Assembly (NCBI GenBank): GCA_900112785.1 | Contig: FONB01000006.1 | Coordinates: 62,001 to 126,000 of the forward strand | Source of the DNA: Phytobacter palmae | GTDB taxonomy: Bacteria; Pseudomonadota; Gammaproteobacteria; Enterobacterales; Enterobacteriaceae | Length of the DNA: 64,000 bases | Direction of reading: 5' to 3' | Shown: positions 22,575 through 31,341 of the stretch, one piece after another | Position numbering within the stretch: the stretch's first letter is position 1 | Layout: each line of letters begins with the position of its first letter | Position numbers and translations under genes: made by a program | Notes under the pieces: model-generated | Told to the model about the DNA's origin: nothing | What the model saw: the letters and a program-made list of their open reading frames with translations, nothing else | Databases searched by the model: none

Positions 22575-23761
22575 ATGCTCACTGATACGCAATGCCGCAA
22601 TGCCAGGCCGAAAGAAAAACTTTATCGACTCAATGATTTTAATGGCCTCTACCGGAAGTGAAACCCAATGGCAAAAGGCATGGGGCTGTCGGTTTAAACT
22701 CAACGGTAAATCCAGCATGTTTGCGTTGGGTGAGTATCCAGCGGTAAAGCTCGCCGAAGCTCACGAGAAATGCGAGCAGGCACGTAAACAAGTCGCGGAT
22801 AGAGTTAGCCCGACACAGGCTCGTCAGTTAGATAAGATCCGCAAGGTCAATGACGCTTCTAACACCTTTGAGCTGATCGCCAAAGAGGGGTTGCAGATGA
22901 AAGACTGGGCCGAAATTACCAAAACACGCCGACTGGATATGCTTGAACGTGTGGTTTTCCCCGCAATCGGTAAGCTCCCTGTCAGAGAGATCACCCCACA
23001 CCACATTCTTAAAATTCTTCAGGAAACCGCTAAACGCGGCGCTCCGACTGTTGCTGCTGAAGCCCGACGTACCATTTCATCGGTTTTCGAGTTGGCAGTG
23101 GCAACGCTCAGAGCTGACAGCGATCCTGTCTGGCCTGTACGCAAGGCGCTTCCGGCGAATAAGACACAGCACAAAAAGGCATTGAATCCACAGCAAATCG
23201 GGAAGCTATCAGGCTGTTTTGATAACAGTCGCGGCTCATATCAGGTTAACTATTGCATGTGGCTAATGTGGTGGACGCTGGCGCGGCCAGCCGAAGCCAC
23301 CGAAGCTGAATGGGCAGAATTCGATCTCAATAATGCGCTGTGGACCATTCCGGCGACGCGCATGAAAGCTCGCAGGGAACATGTTATTCCCCTCCCAGGC
23401 CGTCAACATGCTCAGAACGCTACAGGGATTAACCGGGCATCGACACCATCTCTTTCCGGGCCGTGATAACCCGCGTGGCCCGATGACCTCACACTCGCTG
23501 CGTCAGCTACTTAAAAGCCTCGGCTGGAGTGGAACTTACAGCCCATATGCAACCCGAACCACAGGCAGCACACGGTTAAACGAGATGGGCTATCGACCTG
23601 ATGCTATCGAAGCCCAGCTTGCGCACGCTGATACCAACAACGTTCGCCGCACGTACAACCATGCGACGTATCTTGATGAGCGTAAAGTGATGATACAGGA
23701 ATGGGCTGATAAGCTTGATGGATGGGTGAGCAGCACTGACATCAGTGTTGATGATTCATAA
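22575..23761 (+). pseudogene. P4-type tyrosine integrase, broken by three indels
   Basis: Reading from the ATG at 22575 gives the typical P4-integrase start MLTDTQCRNARPKEKLYRL, then a stop. Restoring one base in TACC|GG near 22650 and one in the A run near 22673 rejoins the frame that continues as FKLNGKSSMFALGEYPAV. A further indel near 23395 is needed before QAVNMLRTLQGLTGHR. The repaired product is about 395 aa, normal for the family, with the catalytic-domain arginine region (WWTLARPAE) and the C-terminal H-x-x-R and tyrosine segments (HSLRQ, RRTYNHATYLD). As read, it cannot be active. It follows the ychF terminator; no tRNA is next to it, so the attachment site is unclear. Confidence 0.85.
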
Positions 23762-24102
23762 ACGCTGATGCATTGGTGCTTAATGATTGATTAATATAGA
23801 TATTTATTGATTGATAATTTAAACCTACAATTCTACCTACAGTATGTGTAAGCAGTGAATACTAAGTACCCATAGATTTCGAGGTTTTTGCTCATCACGT
23901 TTAGTCATATACTTAAAAGCCCTGCTGGCCCCTTTCCACTTCATATCATACCCTTCCAAAAAAACTTTCTGTGTACGGCATGTAAATTCAACGAACGTCT
24001 GCTGAGTGCCAATAGCGGAACACGCTAATGCTGGTGTACCGGTGCTGACTCATTTCCTCCTCCACTTTCATCCCGTTATACTGTGAAAAAAAGGAGGTAG
24101 GC
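23762..24102. other. Intergenic region after integrase remnant
   Basis: About 340 bp, AT-rich at the left. It contains CTACAATTCTACCTACAG shortly after the integrase, a type of sequence often seen behind such integrases, and one copy of the dispersed repeat described separately. A 22-codon minus-strand frame (MSQHRYTS...) arises from that repeat and is probably not a gene. Confidence 0.5.
23992..24021 (-). repeat. Dispersed ~30-bp repeat, copy 1
   Basis: The minus strand reads GTTCCGCTATTGGCAC then TCAGCAGACGTTCG. It shares the pattern TCCGCT-N2-TGGCAC-N2-AGC-N-GAC with copies at 51351 and 55175 and is itself an imperfect palindrome (CCGCT near one end, AGCNGAC near the other). Confidence 0.5.
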
Positions 24103-25162
24103 GTGAAACTGAAAATGCAGGATTTGAGGCTGTTTAATTTCGTGTTTGAGAGCGATCCTGGCTGGATACTGGATTTCTCTAACCGCACCTTGTCTGCTTT
24201 TTTTTGATGAAGAACTGAACATTGATATTGATGATAAACGTTATCAGGAAGAGGGGACATCAAAAGCCAAACGAGTTAGATGCTTGCTGAAACAGACTGA
24301 TCGTGAGACCGCTCTGCGGGTTCTTGGCGCTCTCTGGCAGTATAAAACAGAATCCATGCCTGAACAGGCTGAACAAAGCCGTAATGACTATCTTGCACTG
24401 ATTTCCCGCTTAGAAAACGCTGATACCAATGAAGCCAAAGGCGTAAAGCCTGTCCAGGCATGGCATGGTGTTGACTGGCCTTCACTTATAGCTGAAATGA
24501 ACGAGATGAAATCTCTGCCGCCACAACTACGTGGTTTTCGGTTTGAAGCTTGGCTTGCTGAACTGTTCAGTATCTTTAAGCTTGCTCCCCGTTCGTCTTT
24601 CCGAAATACAGGCGAACAGATTGACGGAAGTTTCCGACTGAATGATGAATTTTACCTGATGGAGGCAAAATGGCATCAGAAAAGAACGTCGGCTGTCGAT
24701 CTACATGTATTTGAAGGAAATCTGAATGAATGTAGCGAGCGGGAATTACTGCCATTAGTACGTTGCTATTTACTGGGTTGGTTTGCGGATAACGTCTCGC
24801 CTGAAGTCAAAAGCAGACTACCAGGAACGGTATCCGGGCATGGTTTCATTGACTTTGTGATTGACGATGTGGCTGTTGAGTTTGCAGTCCGTAAGCCAAC
24901 AGCAGCTCGTTCCAGTGTCTCCGCAACCGTAAACAGCACGGAAGTGAAGAAGCTGATGAAGCACGACGGCAAAGCCCTGCTTGTACTGTTTGACTTCTCT
25001 GACACGCCCTATTCAGAAGAACAGATTGAATCTTTCCGTAACTGGCCCTCCCTGGGTCGGGGGAATCACCGTAAATCAGCTTTCAACGTTGTGTATTTCT
25101 TTGTGGAAAAACGCAGGCCGCTGGCACTGGGGAAAATCACCAAAAACATTCGTATCAGCTAA
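24103..25162 (+). pseudogene. Defence-type PD-(D/E)XK nuclease gene, frameshifted in a T8 tract
   Basis: Translation from GTG 24103 (after AGGAGG) gives MKLKMQDLRLFNFVF through LDFSNRTLSAFF and then stops because a run of eight T replaces seven. In the next frame it continues FDEELNIDIDD...SKAKRVRCLLKQ to 25162. The rejoined product is about 352 aa. The N-terminus (LDFSNRT, then EEGTSKAKRVR) resembles the AbiJ-NTD3-type domain of abortive-infection proteins. The C-terminal half has the restriction-type core: an Asp in GEQIDGSF followed by EAK in YLMEAKWHQ. The frameshift could be decay, phase variation in the homopolymer, or a sequencing error. Confidence 0.7.
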
Positions 25163-25173
25163 CAGGATATTTA

Positions 25174-25536
25174 ATGATGAAGAGAATTGTTACTGCATTA
25201 GTACTGACAGCCTTAGCCCTCCCGGCAATCGCAGCCCAATACGCTAAGCCCGGTGCAATTTTAACGCTAAAGCCTGGGAACGGTAATGCGGAATTCAGTA
25301 TCAACGCATCAGCCAAAAATGGCGCAGGGACCTGCAACATAGAAGGTACAGCACAACAAATAGCTGCTGGTGAGAATCAGAAACGCCGTTGGATCTGGAA
25401 TGATAGTTCCAGCCAGTGTGTTGCTGTGCTCAGTGAAATGAATAATGGAAAAACCAGCGTAATGACTCGTGGTTGCGAAGGATATTGCGGGGCTTCGGCA
25501 GCAGGCGCAATGGATGGTCAATACGGCAAAAAATAA
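25174..25536 (+). CDS. Small secreted protein of unknown function
   Basis: A 120-aa protein with a clear Sec signal (MMKRIVTALVLTALALPAIA, cleavage near AIA-AQ). The mature part has four cysteines (CNIE, QCVAV, GCEGYCG) likely to form disulfides, and a Lys-rich end. It starts eleven bases after the nuclease gene, following AGGA, so it may be cotranscribed. I do not recognise the family. Position beside a nuclease remnant suggests cargo of the same mobile element. Confidence 0.7.
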   Translation: MMKRIVTALVLTALALPAIAAQYAKPGAILTLKPGNGNAEFSINASAKNGAGTCNIEGTAQQIAAGENQKRRWIWNDSSSQCVAVLSEMNNGKTSVMTRGCEGYCGASAAGAMDGQYGKK

Positions 25537-25570
25537 TAAAACGGCACTTTGATTTGAAGGAAAACAACAA

Positions 25571-25906
25571 ATGAAAATAAATATACTTCTGGTACTGATT
25601 GCAGCGAATTTAATAGTGGGCTGCGGCGATGAGACACCCAAATGCAATAGTGATGACGCTAAGAACCTGGTCGTTGATATAGCACGGAAAACGATAGGGA
25701 AAGGAATGACCCTGGACAAGGATGTGCGTATTTCTGTCGAGAACGTCAGGACGGTAAGTCATGAGTCAGGTCTTGATATTTATCAGTGCGCGGCTGATTT
25801 AACTTTTGCCAAACCAAACATGAAAGATTCATTGCCAATTACATATCGGGTACAAAAAATAGAAGATGGCAAGGGGCAGTTTTATATAAACATATATGGC
25901 CTGTAA
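25571..25906 (+). CDS. Small lipoprotein of unknown function
   Basis: A 111-aa protein with a lipobox LIVGC (Cys18) after a short hydrophobic helix. Asp is not directly after the Cys (GDE follows), so outer-membrane sorting is plausible. The mature part is acidic, with two further cysteines (PKCNSDD and YQCAADL) that could pair. It follows the secreted protein by 35 bp with AAGGA before the ATG, suggesting a two-gene unit. Family not recognised. Confidence 0.7.
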   Translation: MKINILLVLIAANLIVGCGDETPKCNSDDAKNLVVDIARKTIGKGMTLDKDVRISVENVRTVSHESGLDIYQCAADLTFAKPNMKDSLPITYRVQKIEDGKGQFYINIYGL

Positions 25907-26322
25907 TATTTAAATTATAGAGAATTTAAAGTGATGTGGAGAGACTCCCTTTAGAATTCAGATCGATAAAAAATATTTTTTAACGTAAGCAGGATAAACA
26001 AAATGGCCGTGCCACATATAAGTGATGACAGCGCCAATGCCCTATCTTTGGCCTCAGGGCGCTATCTCACGCTTTATTATTAGCTTTTGACATTATCTGC
26101 TCACGTTGATTAAGTTACCTCAGTTTAAATATTGACTTCATTAATGGTGTAAACAAATACGAATTTTAAAGGGGGAAGTTTGATAAAGACTCATGTCATC
26201 AGAGAACCGTCCCAAAACAGGATTAAGATATAGATATGTGATATATAGATTCCGAAATTAAAGAACGCCTGCATCCACCGACAATTTGTTAATACGCTCT
26301 CCTGTCTGGAGTAAGACAAGTA

Positions 26323-26460
26323 ATGCGGTTTTACCACTCGCTGGATAATTCCGATGCTGGAAATTTATCGCGCGGCAGTCTTGATGAGCTCCGATTTGAT
26401 ACTATCAAAATCGATCACATTATGATGCAGGTCACTGGTTCAAACTGCCGTCGAGGATGA
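26323..26460 (+). pseudogene. Fragment of an EAL-domain (c-di-GMP phosphodiesterase) gene
   Basis: A 45-codon frame reads SLDELRFDTIKIDHIMMQ, the conserved EAL segment in which leucine-rich strand and KID motif (metal-binding Asp) occur, then ends at a stop shortly after. No EAL or DDFG motif precedes it and nothing follows. It is a short remnant and cannot make an enzyme. Confidence 0.6.
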
Positions 26461-26611
26461 CGACGTTACAGACTTTCGGCGTCTATATTATTAGCAAAGT
26501 AACGGGGAACATAGGCTGATTTAGAACAGATTAATTGCTATCGTAAAATTTCAATCCAGGGGCATATATCCTAGGCGCTTTACTAACTTCTTTCTGAATT
26601 GACTTACATTA

Positions 26612-26626
26612 ATGAATACCATTCAT
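26612..26626 (+). promoter_or_regulatory. Palindromic operator ATGAAT-N3-ATTCAT upstream of MFS gene
   Basis: A perfect 6+6 inverted repeat with a T-N11-A core, the usual shape of a LysR-family site, 83 bp before the likely MFS start. The same palindrome occurs upstream of the nitroreductase gene at 28703-28721. Confidence 0.55.
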
Positions 26627-26708
26627 AGTCCCTATCCTCCCTCCTGTGATTATCAGCAAGCACAAACCCGTTAACATACCCTTTTCTATTCATGTCCAAT
26701 GGATCACC

Positions 26709-27911
26709 ATGCTTAATCAACAGGCACAATCACAGTCGGCTACAGCTAAAAAAACCGGTTTATCGTTTCTACTCATTCTCAGCGCCCTGATGGCTGTTAC
26801 CTCTTTATCAACCGACATCTATCTTCCGGCTATGCCCATGATGGCCAAAGATTTGCAGGGTGACGCAGAGCTGACAATCACAGGGTTCCTTATTGGTTTT
26901 TGCATTGCACAACTGATTTGGGGACCGATTAGCGATCGTTATGGGCGTCGACTGCCGCTGTTTATCGGTTTAGGTCTATTCATCGTCGGCTCGGTGGGCT
27001 GCGCGTTATCAACGGATATCGTGCAAATAGTCTTCTGGCGTGTTTTTCAGGCATTAGGTGCCTGTACCGGGCCGATGCTGGCACGAGCAATGATCCGTGA
27101 CCTGTTTAGCCGTACTCGTGCTGCACAAATGCTTTCGACACTGATGATAATCATGGCCATCGCGCCGATTGCCGGGCCCCTGATCGGCGGGCAGATGATT
27201 AAAGTCACCTCGTGGCATGCCATCTTCTGGCTGCTGGCGATTATCGGAGCATTAATGCTGATGTCTTTATTCTGGTTACCAGAAACATTACCTGCCGAAA
27301 AACGCTCGCAAGCCTCCGTAACCAGAGCTTTTCACAACTACTATGCCTTACTCACCAACGCCAGATACATGCGGTTTACTTTGTGTCTGACGTTCTACTA
27401 CGTTGCAGCCTACGCCTTTATCACCGGTTCCCCGTTTGTGTACATCACGTACTTCGGTGTTGACCCGCAGCATTACGGTTGGCTGTTTGCAGTAAACATT
27501 GTTGGACTGATGGCCGTGAGCATGGTCAACAGACGTCTGGTTCACCGCTATCCACTGGAAGCGTTGCTCAGGAATGCCGTATTCATCGCCGCTATTGCGG
27601 CAATAGTGCTGGCGGTCATGACCGGCCTGGGCGTAGGCGGAATTACCGTGATTGTCGGCGCTGTGTTCGTATTCTTCTCTATGAATGGCATCATCGCGGC
27701 GACATCCACGGCTTGCGCTCTGGACGCAGTGCCTAATGTGGCTGGCTCCGCGTCGGCGCTAATGGGCGCGTTACAATACGGCAGCGGCATTATCTCTTCA
27801 CTGCTTCTCGCTCTGTTCAGTGATGGCACGCCATGGACGATGGGCTGGATAATTGCGTTGTTTACAGCAGCCAGCGCCCTGATGGCACTGACCGTTCAGA
27901 TAAAAAAATAA
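26709..27911 (+). CDS. Bcr/CflA-family drug-resistance MFS exporter
   Basis: Proton-coupled efflux protein with 12 predicted helices, 400 aa from the ATG at 26709 (MLNQQAQSQ). A GTG at 26646 would add 21 residues with no ribosome site and is less likely. DHA1 signatures are clear: SLSTDIYLPAMPMMAKDL in TM1, the loop 2-3 motif GPISDRYGRRLP, and GPLIGGQ in TM5. Exports drugs or toxic metabolites in homologues; substrate unknown here. It is convergent with the nitroreductase gene, only seven bases apart, and both share an operator palindrome. Confidence 0.88.
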   Translation: MLNQQAQSQSATAKKTGLSFLLILSALMAVTSLSTDIYLPAMPMMAKDLQGDAELTITGFLIGFCIAQLIWGPISDRYGRRLPLFIGLGLFIVGSVGCALSTDIVQIVFWRVFQALGACTGPMLARAMIRDLFSRTRAAQMLSTLMIIMAIAPIAGPLIGGQMIKVTSWHAIFWLLAIIGALMLMSLFWLPETLPAEKRSQASVTRAFHNYYALLTNARYMRFTLCLTFYYVAAYAFITGSPFVYITYFGVDPQHYGWLFAVNIVGLMAVSMVNRRLVHRYPLEALLRNAVFIAAIAAIVLAVMTGLGVGGITVIVGAVFVFFSMNGIIAATSTACALDAVPNVAGSASALMGALQYGSGIISSLLLALFSDGTPWTMGWIIALFTAASALMALTVQIKK

Positions 27912-27918
27912 AACGTCG

Positions 27919-28599
27919 TTATTGATGCCAGACGACACTTTCGTCCAGAGATACCCGCCCTTCCCTGTAACTCAGGGAGGGATGCGTTTTATCTGGGCTC
28001 CCAAACGAAATACCGTCAAGCAGCCTGAAACCTTCAGGAACATTCAATAGTCTACGCACCGTTTGGGCAAAATAACTCAGCACTGCCTGTGGAACGCCTG
28101 CGTAACCGCGAGCTGCCAGAGAAAGCAGGAATGTCTGCGCATACACACCCGCATCCGAGGCAACACGAACGTTGTCCCCTACAGCAGGAATGAACAGCAG
28201 GGCAACATGAGGCGCGCCGAAAAATCTCACATTACGCTCGACCACTTCTGAGCGACTTAAGTTATCCCCCCGCGCAACGCCCAGTGCCTGATAGTACGAG
28301 CGCCCCTGCTCCGAAGCCCGTTGCCTGAATGGCTCGGGATAATCTTCTTTATCAAACGTAAAATCAAGAATGTAGTTCCCGGCCCTCAGATCTTCCGTCA
28401 GTGCGTGGCTTAATTCACGAAGTTTATCTCCTGCAACGATATGCAGGGACCAGGGTTGAGTATTGCAGTTGGATGGTGCGCATTGCGCTTCGAGCAAAAT
28501 GTCTTTGAGGATCTCTCTGGGGATAGGAGATGGAAGAAAGGCTCTAGCCGAGTATCTGTTTTTTACTACCTCACTAAATATTGGCTCTTGCGAACTCAT
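27919..28599 (-). CDS. Nitroreductase-family FMN oxidoreductase
   Basis: A 226-aa NfsB/NfnB-superfamily enzyme reducing nitro compounds or quinones with NAD(P)H. It has the FMN-binding arginine motif RYSAR (near residue 15), the APSNCNTQPW stretch, and the GVPQAVLSYF and C-terminal GSPDKTHP segments near the flavin phosphate. The ribosome site GGAGAAGCA precedes the ATG. Together with the convergent MFS exporter it forms a reduce-or-export pair under the same type of operator. Confidence 0.85.
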   Translation of the reverse strand: MSSQEPIFSEVVKNRYSARAFLPSPIPREILKDILLEAQCAPSNCNTQPWSLHIVAGDKLRELSHALTEDLRAGNYILDFTFDKEDYPEPFRQRASEQGRSYYQALGVARGDNLSRSEVVERNVRFFGAPHVALLFIPAVGDNVRVASDAGVYAQTFLLSLAARGYAGVPQAVLSYFAQTVRRLLNVPEGFRLLDGISFGSPDKTHPSLSYREGRVSLDESVVWHQ

Positions 28600-28702
28600 T
28601 TGCTTCTCCGCCTGAAAGTAATTTGAAGTGAATGGTTCACTCTCTCCCGATCCATCCTGTCACATCAGGCTCATCGTTTTCACTCCCTGCTCCAGATTAG
28701 GT

Positions 28703-28721
28703 CTATGAATTCCATTCATAG
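28703..28721 (-). promoter_or_regulatory. Palindromic operator CTATGAAT-N3-ATTCATAG upstream of nitroreductase gene
   Basis: An 8+8 perfect inverted repeat with a T-N11-A core, 104 bp upstream of the nitroreductase start. Its core is identical to the site before the MFS gene. Confidence 0.6.
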
Positions 28722-28821
28722 CGCCTATTTAAGCAGCGTAATTATCTTTAACCGCAACTTCGTTAATCTGGGTCTATCGCGTGAATACGCAAGCGGGAAG
28801 TGGCTAAATCTGATGGACACA

Positions 28822-28842
28822 CCCCAGCCTGCGCGGCTGGGG
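28822..28842 (-). terminator. Hairpin after alpha/beta hydrolase gene
   Basis: CCCCAGCC-TGCGC-GGCTGGGG, 17 bases past the hydrolase stop. The stem is strong but there is no U tract, so it may protect the mRNA end rather than terminate. Confidence 0.5.
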
Positions 28843-28858
28843 CGTCATCGGAGGCTAA

Positions 28859-29908
28859 CTAAATATTCTTATCGAAGAAGACGTCTAACTTTTGCATTGC
28901 CTGGTCAACGTATTTTGGCACCCAGTACGTCTCGATATGAGTAGCCCCCTCAATCAGGAAGAGTTCTTTGTCCTTAGTACCGGTGGCTTTAGCGAACGCA
29001 TCTTCAGTCATATAGAGCGTATCGGCTTTTGTACCGGCAATCATCAGCAGTGGTTTATTGATGAGATTGATATGGTCCGTTACGTCAAAGCTCATCAAAT
29101 CCAGAAGACTGCTGGTGGTGTATTTAAACGTGGAGTTCGGGTGGGCGTGGGTTTTCCAGTAGTACTCGTAGCCCTGGCGATACAAGTCAAAGGGTAATTT
29201 AGCAATCTGTTCATCAGTCAGGTTGGCATCGCCGGAGTAAAGCACTTCTCCTCCGGCTGCTTCCTGAGCACGTGCATCAGAAGCCTGCTGAAGACGCTGC
29301 TGGATAGTATCCAGCTGTGAATCCTGCATACCGTTGCGGCGCACAAGGCCTGAATTAAACATGCTGATGGTTGCTATCGATTTGAACCGCTTGTCAGTTT
29401 CGGCCGCAACAAGTGAATACCCGCCGCCTCCGCAAATACCCAGCAGACCAAGGCGGGCGGTATCTACACCGGGATACTGGCTGATGTAGTCAGCCATGCC
29501 GTGGATATCCTCAATGCGATTAACGGGTTTATCCACGCTGCGCGGCATCCCACCGCTCGCACCCTGATAAGCCGCGTCGGCGGTAATGGTGATGTAGCCC
29601 TGCTCAGCGAGACGCTGGGCATACAACCCGGCGACCTGCTCTTTTACGCCACCATTAGGATGTGCAACCACCACCGCAGGGTATTTTTTGGCGGGATCGT
29701 AGTTAGCAGGGGTATAGACATTCGCAGCAATCTGGATGCCATGCAGATCGTATTTCACCGGATGAATGTTGACCTTGCCTTTGACGTTCTCGGTGATGGC
29801 ACCGTCATAGACGAGTGTGAATGGATTTTTTTTGTAATCAGCCGCATTGACTGAGCTAATTCCGGCCATTGCCGTGAGCAGTATCGCACTTAAAAGATTG
29901 AATTTCAT
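28859..29908 (-). CDS. Exported alpha/beta hydrolase with cysteine nucleophile elbow
   Basis: A 349-aa protein with a Sec signal (residues 1-22, ending SVNA). The mature part is a dienelactone-hydrolase-like alpha/beta fold: oxyanion segment VVAHPNGG (about 80-87), nucleophile elbow GICGGGG with Cys159 in place of the common serine, and a late histidine in EGATHIETY (about 324). The same family recurs at 45704. It is the last gene leftward of the 30-kb divergent promoter region shared with the Tat-like aldo-keto reductase. Substrate unknown; esters, lactones or peptides of the periplasm are possible. Confidence 0.8.
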   Translation of the reverse strand: MKFNLLSAILLTAMAGISSVNAADYKKNPFTLVYDGAITENVKGKVNIHPVKYDLHGIQIAANVYTPANYDPAKKYPAVVVAHPNGGVKEQVAGLYAQRLAEQGYITITADAAYQGASGGMPRSVDKPVNRIEDIHGMADYISQYPGVDTARLGLLGICGGGGYSLVAAETDKRFKSIATISMFNSGLVRRNGMQDSQLDTIQQRLQQASDARAQEAAGGEVLYSGDANLTDEQIAKLPFDLYRQGYEYYWKTHAHPNSTFKYTTSSLLDLMSFDVTDHINLINKPLLMIAGTKADTLYMTEDAFAKATGTKDKELFLIEGATHIETYWVPKYVDQAMQKLDVFFDKNI

Positions 29909-29998
29909 TGTGTCTCCCGTTGATTGTCAGCCTGGTAGTGCAGGCTCATGTCATTAAATTTGCAGACTCAGGTTAGGAAGACCGGACTGTCAGCATCG

Positions 29999-30023
29999 TG
30001 ACAAAGAAATAACTTTTTTGTCA
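29999..30023. promoter_or_regulatory. Inverted repeat TGACAAA-N11-TTTGTCA in divergent promoter region
   Basis: A perfect 7+7 dyad midway between the hydrolase gene (minus) and the aldo-keto reductase/two-component operon (plus). It is a plausible binding site for the response regulator encoded at 31342, though that is inference. Confidence 0.5.
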
Positions 30024-30160
30024 GGAAGCGGACTGAGGAAAGGGTAGATGTTTCTGACAACCTGGTCAGGTAAACGTCAGCTTTATGTTGGCAATCAATG
30101 AGCAGAATGGTCCTGGTTAAATGACATTCCTGTTCAATTTTCTGAGAAAAGGAACCATCA

Positions 30161-31327
30161 ATGAAAAGCCCAAATGACCCAACAATGCCAGAGCGACGTA
30201 AACTATTCGTCGCCGGGGCGGGTATTGCTGCCGCCTCGCTGATTCCCCACGTATCGGCGGTAAGCCAATCCTCTCAGGTCAATTTATCCAGACAAACCAG
30301 CCAACACCCAGCAGCTCCAGGCAAGCGTAAACTCGGGAAACTGGAAGTCTCAGCTGTCGGTCTGGGCGTTCAGAACATGAGCCGCAAATACGATACGTCT
30401 ATTCCCTGGCGCCCTGAGATGGTAAGCGTTATCCGCCGGGCCTTCGATGAAGGGGTGACATTTTTCGACGCTGCTGAAGCCTACGGCCCCTTTGAAGTAG
30501 AAAAAATTCTCGGGGAAGGCGTAGCTCCTTTCCGGGACAAAATCGTTATCGCCACTAAGTTTGGCTGGAATATCGATCAGCAGACAGGTAAGCGCCTACC
30601 GGGACTTAATAGCAGGCCGGAGCATATCAGACTGGTCGTCGAAAACATGCTCAAACGCCTGCGTACCGATCGTATCGATTTACTGTATCAACACTGGGTC
30701 GATCCCCAGATTCCGATCGAAGATGTCGCCGGAGTGGTTAAGGATTTAATGGATCAAGGGAAAGTCCTGCACTGGGGTCTGTCCGAAATGGGCATCAACA
30801 CGCTGAGACGAGCCCATGCGACGTTACCCGTTACTGCCGTACAAAGTGAATACTCCATGCTCTGGCGCGGCCCTGAAAAACAGGTGCTTCCGGTGTGTGA
30901 AGAGCTGGGCATTGGGTTCGTGCCATGGAGTCCACTCGGCGTGCAGTTTTTAACGGGCTGGATTGATGAGAATACCCGGTTCGCTGCCGGTGATATACGT
31001 GCTATAGAAACGCGTTTCGCGCCTGATAACCTGCCACATAACTTACAGCTGGTTGAACTACTGAAGTCCTGGGCAATAAGAAAAAATGCGGCACCGGGAC
31101 AGATTGCGCTGACATGGCTCCTGGCCCGTAAAGCCTGGATTGTTCCCATCCCTGGCACCACCAATAAAGACCATATGCTGCAAAACACAGCGGCTACCAC
31201 CATGTCGCTGACTCTCGCCGAGATGACCGAGCTCACCCGCTCACTGGATGCCATCACTATCCAGGGCCAACGTCTGCCGGATGCTGTGCAGGTTTATTCC
31301 GATGTTGAAGCACCGTTGAAAAGTTAA
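30161..31327 (+). CDS. Aldo-keto reductase with Tat-like signal
   Basis: A 388-aa NAD(P)H-dependent aldo/keto reductase of the AKR13/YakC-like type. The catalytic tetrad Asp103, Tyr108, Lys133, His178 is complete (FFDAAEAYGP, ATKFG, YQHWVD) and the cofactor tail IPGTTN is present. The N-terminus is unusual: ERRKLFVAGAG followed by a hydrophobic segment ending HVSA looks like a twin-arginine signal, then a 20-residue linker. This suggests export after folding with cofactor. It heads an operon with the two-component system fourteen bases downstream. Closest relative in the window is the unsignalled enzyme at 56195. Confidence 0.85.
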   Translation: MKSPNDPTMPERRKLFVAGAGIAAASLIPHVSAVSQSSQVNLSRQTSQHPAAPGKRKLGKLEVSAVGLGVQNMSRKYDTSIPWRPEMVSVIRRAFDEGVTFFDAAEAYGPFEVEKILGEGVAPFRDKIVIATKFGWNIDQQTGKRLPGLNSRPEHIRLVVENMLKRLRTDRIDLLYQHWVDPQIPIEDVAGVVKDLMDQGKVLHWGLSEMGINTLRRAHATLPVTAVQSEYSMLWRGPEKQVLPVCEELGIGFVPWSPLGVQFLTGWIDENTRFAAGDIRAIETRFAPDNLPHNLQLVELLKSWAIRKNAAPGQIALTWLLARKAWIVPIPGTTNKDHMLQNTAATTMSLTLAEMTELTRSLDAITIQGQRLPDAVQVYSDVEAPLKS

Positions 31328-31341
31328 GAGGAAGTCCCGTT

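Larger units (their letters stand above)
25907..26708. other. Low-coding region between lipoprotein gene and MFS gene
   Basis: About 800 bp with no intact gene. It is AT-rich in the first part. It contains an EAL-domain fragment (26323-26460) and, near its right end, a LysR-type palindrome (26612-26626). It is probably the eroded right boundary of the ychF-side insertion. Confidence 0.6.

Noticed and set aside
28822-28842. REP/BIME element
   Set aside because: The hairpin is single and does not match the REP consensus as I know it; kept only as a 3' hairpin.
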